DNA of 16,674 bases from an uncultured Kingella sp. (GTDB lineage: Bacteria > Pseudomonadota > Gammaproteobacteria > Burkholderiales > Neisseriaceae): positions 1-16,674 of the forward strand of contig CAKARD010000019.1 of assembly GCA_916720425.1 (NCBI GenBank), written 5' to 3'. This document shows positions 1-5,554 of the stretch, piece by piece. The notes under the pieces were generated by a model, which was given only the letters and a program-made list of their open reading frames with translations, searched no databases and was not told the DNA's origin. Position 1 is the first letter of the stretch. Every line of letters begins with the position of its first letter. Position numbers and translations under genes: made by a program.

Positions 1-63
1 GAATTGGGTAGTCAAACAATCAGCAGCACGAACCCACCGAAGCGAGTCAGCAAAATCCGCTAA
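1..63 (+). CDS. tnpB: 3' end of a probable IS200/IS605 TnpB (partial)
   Basis: The frame is open from base 1 to a TAA at 61-63 and would encode 20 residues ending in KRVSKIR. The rest of the gene lies outside the window. The residues alone are not diagnostic. The call rests on position: the frame ends five bases before a hairpin-bearing, GTCAA-tailed sequence typical of the right end of IS200/IS605 elements, where the tnpB 3' end normally lies. TnpB is an RNA-guided endonuclease that cuts the donor or empty site and so retains the element. This could instead be the tail of an unrelated ORF or a non-coding stretch of the element. Confidence 0.35.
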   Translation, partial: ELGSQTISSTNPPKRVSKIR

Positions 64-67
64 CTGC

Positions 68-106
68 AGTAGGAATTCCCTCCGTTCACGGAGGGAAGGA
101 TGTCAA
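68..106 (+). repeat. 39-base repeat, left copy (inverted relative to the right copy)
   Basis: This is an exact reverse complement of 16636-16674. The core is the 9-bp hairpin at 76-97, followed by AGGATGTCAA. Identity over all 39 bases, next to sequences that differ outside the repeat, marks it as a dispersed mobile-element end and not a local palindrome. Confidence 0.9.
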
Positions 107-513
107 GGTTTAAACAACGCTAAATAAATGGCACCTAACAAACAAAACACAGGTAATTCGTTAAACCAGCGATACCATTTATGGCTGTGTTGGTTGCGTT
201 GCGCCATAAAATCCTGTAACAATTTCCCACACATCAAGTGATACACCACCAAACATACAGCAATAGCAATTTTGCCATTTATCCATGATGTAAATCCAAT
301 TTGTGTTAATGGCATTAATAAGCCAAAAATAATCGCACCCACTGCCCATGGGGTCATAAAGTAATATAACTTTTGTGCCATCAACAATAAACGCTGATAT
401 TCTTCTGTGTGCGCACTCATAGCTAAATTCACATAAATGCGTGGCAAATAAAATAATCCCGCAAACCATGACACAATAAAAAATATATGAAATAACTTAA
501 ACCATAAAAACAT
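103..513 (-). CDS. hemJ: Protoporphyrinogen oxidase, HemJ family
   Basis: The 136-residue membrane protein is of the HemJ (UPF0093) family, which oxidises protoporphyrinogen IX to protoporphyrin IX in many proteobacteria and cyanobacteria that lack HemG/HemY. Family marks are FKLFHI with His9, SWFAGLFYLPRIYVN (15-29), a lysine in the second membrane segment (SWINGK, Lys81), His92, and the C-terminal RWFNELP (115-121). About four hydrophobic helices are present. Length is near the family norm. The last sense codons FKP are followed by a TGA at 103-105 that lies inside the IS tip, so the native stop and perhaps the last residue were replaced. It is divergent from the PEBP gene with a 41-base gap. 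The function call is confident. Confidence 0.85.
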   Translation of the reverse strand: MFLWFKLFHIFFIVSWFAGLFYLPRIYVNLAMSAHTEEYQRLLLMAQKLYYFMTPWAVGAIIFGLLMPLTQIGFTSWINGKIAIAVCLVVYHLMCGKLLQDFMAQRNQHSHKWYRWFNELPVFCLLGAIYLALFKP

Positions 514-554
514 AAGACGTATAATTCGAAATTTTTAATACAAGAAATGTTAAC

Positions 555-1052
555 ATGAAAGTGATTTGTTCGGCTTTGGAAAATGGCGTGTTTCCTGATC
601 GTTTTGGTAAGCGAGGCGTGGCATTTTCACCTAATGGTATGCCCAGTTATTCTATTCCGTTTGAAATTATTGATGCGCCAGAGAAAACACAAACTTTTGC
701 TGTGGTATTAGATGATAAAGATGCGATCAGTGCCAGTGGTTTTGTATGGATTCATTGGTTGATTGCAGATTTAACGCGTACTTCTGTTCCTGAAAATGAC
801 AGTATTCATGCCAAAGATTACACGCAAGGTGCTAATTCTTGGGCCAGTGTGTTGGGAAAAATGAGTATTGAGGAAGCCAGCGCCTATGGTGGTATGGCAC
901 CGCCTAATGGTTTGCACCGCTACGATTTAACGGTTTATGCCTTGGATTGTAAGCTTAATTTACCACAAGGTTTTCGTTTTAATGACTTATATTATGCCAT
1001 GCAAGGGCATATTTTGGCACAAGCGTTTATTACAGGAACATATGATGTCTAG
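555..1052 (+). CDS. YbhB/YbcL family Raf-kinase-inhibitor-like protein (PEBP fold)
   Basis: This 165-residue soluble protein belongs to the phosphatidylethanolamine-binding protein family. The ligand pocket motifs are visible: VVLDDKDA (50-57), FVWIHWLI with His67 (63-70), and the hallmark APPNGLHRYDLTVYALD (115-131). The bacterial members YbhB and YbcL are the same size, and no signal peptide is seen, so a cytoplasmic location is likely. The physiological role of bacterial homologues is unclear. The start ATG at 555 has only a weak AAGAAA upstream. The gene ends 58 bases before the uracil permease, whose promoter overlaps its 3' end, so the two are probably separate transcripts with possible read-through. 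Confidence 0.85.
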   Translation: MKVICSALENGVFPDRFGKRGVAFSPNGMPSYSIPFEIIDAPEKTQTFAVVLDDKDAISASGFVWIHWLIADLTRTSVPENDSIHAKDYTQGANSWASVLGKMSIEEASAYGGMAPPNGLHRYDLTVYALDCKLNLPQGFRFNDLYYAMQGHILAQAFITGTYDV

Positions 1053-1067
1053 ATAACAGAAAAGCGT

Positions 1068-1110
1068 TATAATCCCCCTCCGTTTGTATTTACACACGGA
1101 AAGCTAGTTA
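1068..1110 (+). promoter_or_regulatory. uraA promoter -10 and hairpin leader sequestering the Shine-Dalgarno
   Basis: A perfect TATAAT lies at 1068-1073; no good -35 is visible. Transcription should start about 1080-1082, in CCG. The leader then folds as TCCGTTTGT (1079-1087), loop ATTT, ACACACGGA (1092-1100), nine pairs with one mismatch. The only Shine-Dalgarno-like bases, GGA at 1098-1100 in GGAAAG, pair with TCC at 1079-1081. A start at G1082 would lose exactly those partners. This is the geometry of the E. coli and Salmonella pyrC/pyrD leaders, where CTP level selects the start. The leader geometry is seen directly; the mechanism is inferred. Confidence 0.55.
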
Positions 1111-2343
1111 ATGTTACAACACATCAAAACGGCCATTGCTGGGGCGCAAATTTTATTTGTTGCTTTTGGAGCAATGGTTCTTGTTCCTATTCTCACGGGA
1201 TTGAATCCTGCGCTGGCATTATTGGGTGCGGGCATTGGCACGTTATTATTTCAATTATTAACAGGGCGACAAGTTCCTATTTTCTTAGGTTCTTCTTTTG
1301 CCTTTATTGCGCCCATTATTGCTGCTAAAGAACAATGGGGTGTCGAGGCAACGATGTTTGGCTTGTTTGCAGCTGGTTTTATGTATTTTGTATTTGCTGC
1401 TTTGATACGTTGGCGTGGATTAGAAGCGGTACATAAATTATTGCCTCCTGTGGTGATTGGGCCTGTGATTATGGTGATTGGGTTGTCGGTGGCAGGCAGT
1501 GCATCCAGTATGGCGGTGGGGAAAGCAGGCAGTGTACAAGCTGTGTCTTATGGTACAGCGATTGCGCTTTCTGCATTTACCTTTGCTATAACCGTTTTGG
1601 TGACTGTATTTGGTAGCAAAATGATGAAACTTATCCCCATTTTAATTGGGGTTAGCGCGGGCTATATTGCCGCTGCTTTAGTAGGAGAGGTCAATTTTCA
1701 ACCCGTGATAGATGCACCATGGTTTGCATTCCCTGAATTTAATCACCCAAAGGTTAATTGGAGTGCAGCATTATTTATGTTGCCTGTCGCCATTGCGCCT
1801 GCTATTGAACATATCGGTGGAATTATGGCAATTGGTGCAGTAACCAATAAAGATTATGTTAAAAAACCAGGTTTAGATCGTACATTGGCAGGTGATGGAT
1901 TGGGCGTATGCGTGGCAGGATTAATTGGGGGGCCACCTGTTACCACTTATGGTGAAGTTACAGGTGCCGTCATGATTACCAAAAACAGTAACCCTGTAAT
2001 TATGACTTGGGCGGCAATTTTTGCGATTTGTATGGCATTTTTTGGTAAATTTAATGCATTTTTGAATTCCATTCCAGTGCCAGTGATGGGTGGGGTGATG
2101 TTGTTATTATTTGGTACCATTGCCGCCTTAGGCTTAAAAACCCTGATTGATGCACAAGTAGATTTAATGAAACCCAAAAACTTAGTCATTATTAGTGCTA
2201 CTTTAACTGTGGGTTTGGGGGGTATGGTGGTAAAAGTGGGTGATATTGCATTAGCTGGTGTGGGATTGTGTGCCTTGCTTGCAATTATCTTAAATCTGAT
2301 TTTACCTGATAATGATCTATCAGATGGAAATCATCTGCAATAA
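1111..2343 (+). CDS. uraA: Uracil permease, NCS2 (UraA/uracil-xanthine) family
   Basis: The 410-residue polytopic inner-membrane protein belongs to the NCS2 nucleobase:cation symporter family. It starts with QILFVAFGAMVLVPILTGL, and the GSSFAFIAPI segment follows. The C-terminal half has the family substrate-site motifs: GLDRTLAGDGLGVCVAGLIG and then PPVTTYGEVTGAV, matching the UraA subgroup rather than the xanthine/urate carriers. About 12-14 hydrophobic segments fit the fold. It would import uracil by proton symport for pyrimidine salvage. No upp gene lies next to it. The start ATG at 1111 is the first methionine and falls seven bases after GGAAAG. The leader suggests pyrimidine-dependent control. 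Substrate specificity for uracil is likely but not proven. Confidence 0.9.
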   Translation: MLQHIKTAIAGAQILFVAFGAMVLVPILTGLNPALALLGAGIGTLLFQLLTGRQVPIFLGSSFAFIAPIIAAKEQWGVEATMFGLFAAGFMYFVFAALIRWRGLEAVHKLLPPVVIGPVIMVIGLSVAGSASSMAVGKAGSVQAVSYGTAIALSAFTFAITVLVTVFGSKMMKLIPILIGVSAGYIAAALVGEVNFQPVIDAPWFAFPEFNHPKVNWSAALFMLPVAIAPAIEHIGGIMAIGAVTNKDYVKKPGLDRTLAGDGLGVCVAGLIGGPPVTTYGEVTGAVMITKNSNPVIMTWAAIFAICMAFFGKFNAFLNSIPVPVMGGVMLLLFGTIAALGLKTLIDAQVDLMKPKNLVIISATLTVGLGGMVVKVGDIALAGVGLCALLAIILNLILPDNDLSDGNHLQ

Positions 2344-2345
2344 AA

Positions 2346-2387
2346 TTGCAGGTTTACATAAAAAACTGCCAAATTTTGTCATTTTTT
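2346..2387 (+). terminator. Probable terminator of uraA
   Basis: An imperfect hairpin begins five bases after the uraA stop (TTGCAG and TTT at 2346-2355 pairing with AAA, CTGC and AA at 2363-2372). It is followed by the T-rich stretch 2374-2387 (TTTTGTCATTTTTT). The stem has a bulge and a mismatch, so termination may be incomplete. Confidence 0.45.
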
Positions 2388-2389
2388 AC

Positions 2390-2539
2390 TTGCGTAAAAA
2401 AAAAAAATTAGTATGATATGCCCAATGTTTGAAACAACCCATATCCTAATTGATAGGGATCAATTGTTTTCTTTCAAATCTCCATTCTTTCCTTGCTATT
2501 TTGCCGATGCGCTTAATCAAACGTATCGGCTTTCTTTTT
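2390..2539 (+). ncRNA. Candidate small RNA with own promoter and terminator
   Basis: A -35-like TTGCGT (2390-2395) and a -10 TATGAT (2412-2417) are 16 bases apart across an A-run, predicting a start near 2424. About 115 bases later an intrinsic terminator ends at 2539. In between there is no credible ORF. The region can fold: TTGAAA.CAA near 2428-2437 faces TTG then TTTCAA near 2464-2478, with an inner stem CCTA/TAGG around ATTGA. It does not match any sRNA I can recall. Alternatively it is just a long uraA 3' UTR with a second terminator. Confidence 0.35.
2503..2539 (+). terminator. Intrinsic terminator between uraA and ftsX
   Basis: GCCGATGCG (2503-2511) pairs with CGTATCGGC (2522-2530) over nine pairs with one G-U. 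It is followed by TTTCTTTTT (2531-2539). The T-tract is on the + strand only, so it terminates rightward transcription from uraA or the putative small RNA, just before the ftsX 3' end. Confidence 0.75.
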
Positions 2540-2553
2540 AATATTCTAATTAC

Positions 2554-3465
2554 TTAGCGTTTAGCGTTAAAACTCATTAAATGCTGTGTGCTGGCAAGCC
2601 ATGCACCACTCATACCTAAGATACACACCACAATAAGTACTGTTGCCATTTCCCAAATATAAAAAGTACGCCATTGTAGATTAATACCATAAGGTTGAAA
2701 GACGCTGCTAACCAAAGGTTGCGAGGTGTGCATAATCCAAGTGGTTAAGGCCAAACTCATGGCTACCGAAAAAACGCTCTGCCAAGCAGCCTGATATAAA
2801 AATGGGCGACGTACAAAATCGGAAGGTGCACCTAATAATTTAGTAATTTCAATCTCTTCTTTATGGCTTAAAATTTGCAATCGAATGGTATTGTGCGCCA
2901 CTAATACAAACGCCAACCCCAAAGTTAAGGATAAAAACCAAAAAATATGGTTAACCAGCTGATTAAACTGATATAAAGATTGCATCCATTCTTTATCCAT
3001 TTGTGTTGAATCTACCATAGGGTATTGGGACAATTCTTGTTGCAAATGAGCAATCAGATTGGGATCATCTTGTTGTGGCGTAACAACAAATGCATCAGGA
3101 AGAGGATTTTCATCAAGCATGGAGATGATATCTTGTGTTCCCATGGTTTGTTGCATTTCTGCTAAACCATCGGCTTTGCTAACAAAGCGAAAATCTTTAA
3201 TTCGCTTATCTGTTTTGAGCAAGTGGGTGATATTGTCCTCGTCTGCTTTTTTTGCATCTAATTGCATATACAGGGTGATTTGTGGTACTTCACTGAATTT
3301 ATCTAAAATATTTTTGCTGCTTTGGACACCCAAATAAAGCGTTAAAGGCAAAGTCATAGCAGTTGCTAACATAATTAAAATTAATAATGTCGCAATGGGT
3401 TGACGCAACAAATAGCCCAATGCACGGCGGGCACTTTCCATGTGTAAAGAAACATAATTATTCAT
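2554..3465 (-). CDS. ftsX: Cell division protein FtsX (permease-like subunit of FtsEX)
   Basis: This 303-residue membrane protein has an N-terminal cytoplasmic stretch, a first membrane helix (about 24-46), a periplasmic loop of some 125 residues, and three further helices (about 172-192, 224-245, 268-292). This is the FtsX topology. The cytoplasmic motif EIEITKLLGAP (204-214) is typical of the family. With FtsE it forms a divisome complex that does not transport. Its periplasmic loop recruits and activates EnvC-type amidase activators, so septal peptidoglycan splits as ATP is hydrolysed. Its ATG overlaps the ftsE stop by four bases (ATGA), indicating translational coupling. The usual gamma neighbours ftsY and rpoH are absent here. 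The assignment is firm. Confidence 0.92.
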   Translation of the reverse strand: MNNYVSLHMESARRALGYLLRQPIATLLILIMLATAMTLPLTLYLGVQSSKNILDKFSEVPQITLYMQLDAKKADEDNITHLLKTDKRIKDFRFVSKADGLAEMQQTMGTQDIISMLDENPLPDAFVVTPQQDDPNLIAHLQQELSQYPMVDSTQMDKEWMQSLYQFNQLVNHIFWFLSLTLGLAFVLVAHNTIRLQILSHKEEIEITKLLGAPSDFVRRPFLYQAAWQSVFSVAMSLALTTWIMHTSQPLVSSVFQPYGINLQWRTFYIWEMATVLIVVCILGMSGAWLASTQHLMSFNAKR

Positions 3466-4115
3466 GCCGCAAAACCGCCTTTCTGCAAACGTAAAATTCG
3501 ATGTCCGTAATCTTGCATGAGAGTTTCATCATGTGCCGCAACAATAACCGTTGTTCCTGCTTCATGAAATGTTTTAAAGAGTTCCATGATATCTAAAGCA
3601 TAAGCTCTGTCTAAGTTGGCAGAAGGTTCGTCGGCAATTAACAAACTAGGTTGATGCACTACCGCACGTGCAATACACAAGCGTTGTTGCTCACCACCAG
3701 ACAAACCATTGGGATCTGATTTCTCACGCCCAAGCAAACCAACTTTTTCTATAGCAACACGTGCTCGGCGTTCTGCTACTTTGTTATCATAGCCAATAAT
3801 GCGCAAGGGTAACATCACGTTTTGTAATACGTTGCGGTCAAATAAAATTTTATGGTCTTGAAATACAATGCCGATATGTTGGCGCAAATAACATAACTGA
3901 TTATCCGATAGTGTGCCTAAACTGTGTTTGTTAATCAAAACGTTGCCAGAAGTAGGACGGGTAATCCCTGCAATTAATCGTAAAACTGTGGATTTACCTG
4001 CACCTGAATGCCCTGCAATAAAAATCATTTCGCCCTTAGCAATAGTAAAGCTTAGGTTTTTTAACGCTTCAAAGCCACCGGGGTAAACTTTTCCAACCGA
4101 TTCAAACCGTATCAT
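3462..4115 (-). CDS. ftsE: Cell division ATP-binding protein FtsE
   Basis: The 217-residue ABC ATPase pairs with FtsX. It shows Walker A GHSGAGKS (35-42), Q-loop Gln86, signature LSGGEQQRL (138-146), Walker B LLIADEP (158-164) and switch His195. The motif YPGGFEALKN near the start and the short length match FtsE rather than a general ABC transporter such as LolD. All catalytic residues are present. It is the first gene of an ftsE-ftsX pair. The upstream region holds a TATAAT and three DnaA-box matches. recA lies upstream on the same strand but is separated by a strong terminator, so ftsEX is its own unit. Confidence 0.93.
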   Translation of the reverse strand: MIRFESVGKVYPGGFEALKNLSFTIAKGEMIFIAGHSGAGKSTVLRLIAGITRPTSGNVLINKHSLGTLSDNQLCYLRQHIGIVFQDHKILFDRNVLQNVMLPLRIIGYDNKVAERRARVAIEKVGLLGREKSDPNGLSGGEQQRLCIARAVVHQPSLLIADEPSANLDRAYALDIMELFKTFHEAGTTVIVAAHDETLMQDYGHRILRLQKGGFAA

Positions 4116-4131
4116 AATATGTGGTGTCTTC

Positions 4132-4207
4132 TGTGTATAAAATAATTTAATTATACGCGAAATTAACTTACTTAGGCGTAATGAGTTGTGGATAACTTTG
4201 TGTATAA
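4132..4207 (-). promoter_or_regulatory. ftsEX promoter region with three DnaA boxes
   Basis: Read on the - strand, TTATACACA occurs at 4207-4199, TTATCCACA at 4195-4187 and TTATACACA at 4140-4132. All fit the TTATNCACA consensus, and the first and last equal E. coli oriC box R2. All three point toward ftsE. A -10 TATAAT lies at 4155-4150 with a weak -35, so two boxes sit upstream and one just after the predicted start near 4143. The intervening DNA is AT-rich. By my rough estimate about one such match is expected by chance in the whole window, so three in 76 bases is notable. DnaA binding is inferred. Confidence 0.6.
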
Positions 4208-4240
4208 GCTGTTTAATATCGCTTAATAGTATTGAATAAA

Positions 4241-4268
4241 AACCACTCTAAAAAATATTTAGAGTGGT
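4241..4268 (-). terminator. recA terminator
   Basis: A perfect 11-bp stem, ACCACTCTAAA (4242-4252) with TTTAGAGTGGT (4258-4268), lies 20 bases after the recA stop. Read leftward it is followed by TTTTATT. A shorter T-run (GTGTTTT) follows on the + side, so weak bidirectional activity is possible. Confidence 0.8.
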
Positions 4269-4287
4269 GGTGTTTTAAATCAATCCA

Positions 4288-5367
4288 TTATTCTTCTGGT
4301 TGTTCGCCATCGGTTTCATCTAATTTACCTTCGGTAATGGCAACATGTATACCTGCTTTTTCGCGTATTTTGCGTTCAATTTCTTGTGCCACTTCGGGAT
4401 TTTCGATTAACCAAATACGAGTGTTTTCTTTACCTTGACCAATTTTATTGCCATTATAGCTAAACCATGCACCTGATTTTTGAATAATGCCCATTTCGCT
4501 ACCAATATCAATCAGTTCACCTTCCCAGCTAATGCCTTCTCCGTATAAAATATCAAAACTGGCTTGGCGAAAAGGAGGAGCAACTTTGTTTTTTACTACT
4601 TTGACTTTAGTTTCTTTGCCAATAGGTGCCTCGTTATCTTTGTTTTTGGCATCTTTAATCTGTACATTGCCACGAATATCAATGCGCACGGAAGAATAAA
4701 ATTTTAATGCATTACCACCTGTTGTGGTTTCGGGGCTGCCAAACATCACGCCAATTTTCATGCGAATTTGGTTAATGAATATCACCAAAGTATTGGTACG
4801 TTTGATATTACCTGTGAGTTTGCGTAAGGCTTGACTCATTAAACGTGCTTGTAGACCCACGTGGCTGTCGCCCATTTCGCCTTCAATTTCTGCTTTGGGC
4901 ACCAATGCTGCTACAGAGTCTACGACAACCATATCCATGCCTCCCGAACGTACCAACATATCACAAATTTCTAATGCTTGTTCGCCAGTATCGGGTTGAG
5001 AAACGTATAATTCTTCTACATTCACACCCAGTTGACGTGCGTAAACAGGATCAAATGCATTTTCTGCATCAATAAATGCACACGTCCCCCCCATTTTTTG
5101 GCATTGGGCGATGGTTTCCAAGCATAGAGTGGTTTTACCTGATGATTCAGGTCCAAATATTTCTATAATGCGCCCACGTGGCAAGCCACCCACACCTAAG
5201 GCTAAATCTAATCCCAAAGAACCTGTAGAGATAACTTGTAATTCTTCTTCTTGATGGCTACCATCCATTTTCATGATGGCACCTTTGCCAAAACTCTTTT
5301 CGATTTGAGCTAAGGCTGCAGCTAGTGCGGCGCTTTTATCGTTTTTATTTACTGATTTTTCTACCAT
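4288..5367 (-). CDS. recA: RecA recombinase
   Basis: The 359-residue RecA forms ATP-dependent filaments on single-stranded DNA for homologous recombination, and triggers LexA self-cleavage in SOS. Walker A GPESSGKTT (72-80), catalytic Glu102, Walker B VVVDS (147-151) and the L2 region FINQIRMKIGVMFG then ETTTGGNALKF are intact. There are two oddities. The stretch after Glu102 reads NAFDP where most bacterial RecA proteins have HALDP. The segment 233-254 between SVRIDIR and VKVVKNK is 22 residues against 17 in E. coli, lacking the usual RIG. No recX follows. The start ATG at 5367 has AGAAAG upstream. No LexA box is visible. Identity is certain. Confidence 0.97.
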   Translation of the reverse strand: MVEKSVNKNDKSAALAAALAQIEKSFGKGAIMKMDGSHQEEELQVISTGSLGLDLALGVGGLPRGRIIEIFGPESSGKTTLCLETIAQCQKMGGTCAFIDAENAFDPVYARQLGVNVEELYVSQPDTGEQALEICDMLVRSGGMDMVVVDSVAALVPKAEIEGEMGDSHVGLQARLMSQALRKLTGNIKRTNTLVIFINQIRMKIGVMFGSPETTTGGNALKFYSSVRIDIRGNVQIKDAKNKDNEAPIGKETKVKVVKNKVAPPFRQASFDILYGEGISWEGELIDIGSEMGIIQKSGAWFSYNGNKIGQGKENTRIWLIENPEVAQEIERKIREKAGIHVAITEGKLDETDGEQPEE

Positions 5368-5402
5368 GATATGCTTTCTTTTCTTATAAATATCGTGTGT
5401 GA

Positions 5403-5411
5403 ATTATCGCA
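5403..5411 (-). promoter_or_regulatory. Putative recA extended -10
   Basis: On the - strand TGCGATAAT (5411-5403) gives a TGn extended -10 with one mismatch to TATAAT. It lies about 35 bases upstream of the recA start. No convincing -35 and no CTGT-N8-ACAG operator are seen around it. Confidence 0.35.
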
Positions 5412-5511
5412 TATTTTGTTTATTTTTAGGGTGATGATTTAGAAAGGGAAATATATAAGGTAGAGAATAATAGAATGTTGCTTAATAAAATTTACTTCTT
5501 GTTTTAATGAA

Positions 5512-5541
5512 AAGGCTTTAGCAAGATTCTGTTAAAGCCTT
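5512..5541 (-). terminator. Hairpin downstream of plsX
   Basis: AAGGCTTTA (5512-5520) pairs perfectly with TAAAGCCTT (5533-5541). It lies 13 bases after the plsX stop. Read leftward the following sequence is TTCATTAAAAC, a poor U-tract; on the + side GTTTT follows. It is a likely 3' end for plsX, but efficiency is doubtful. Confidence 0.45.
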
Positions 5542-5554
5542 GTTTTATGAATGG

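Larger units (their letters stand above)
1..106 (+). mobile_element. Right end of an IS200/IS605-type insertion sequence (partial)
   Basis: The segment runs from the presumed tnpB tail to the GTCAA at 102-106. A 9-bp perfect stem (TTCCCTCCG at 76-84, CGGAGGGAA at 89-97) with a TTCA loop sits just inside the tip. Subterminal hairpins with a short tetra- or pentanucleotide cleavage site are the transposase recognition structures of this family, and IS608 has TCAA at its right end. These elements lack terminal inverted repeats and make no target duplication, so none is expected. The left end and tnpA are not in the window. The exact tip, placed at 106, is inferred. Confidence 0.6.
1..126 (+). 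ncRNA. Candidate omega RNA (reRNA) 3' part with guide
   Basis: In TnpB elements a non-coding RNA overlaps the tnpB 3' end, folds through the right-end hairpin and continues about 16-20 bases into flanking DNA, which acts as the guide. Here two hairpins are visible: an imperfect one at 45-65 (AGT.AGC paired with GCT.ACT around a 7-base loop) and the strong one at 76-97. The presumed guide is 107-126, beginning GGTTTAAACAACGC, which is the antisense of the last hemJ codons. The 5' part of the RNA lies off the window. Family knowledge supports the layout; expression is unproven. Confidence 0.35.

Noticed and set aside
179..469. Open frames antisense to hemJ, uraA, recA, plsX, nosD and others.
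   Set aside because: They overlap well-supported genes on the other strand or frame, lack recognisable motifs and ribosome sites, and look like coding-frame shadows.
1074..1103. CCCCCTCCGTTTG with a matching CACACGGA resembles the IS right-end hairpin.
   Set aside because: The stem sequence and loop differ and there is no GGATGTCAA tail. It fits better as the uraA leader.
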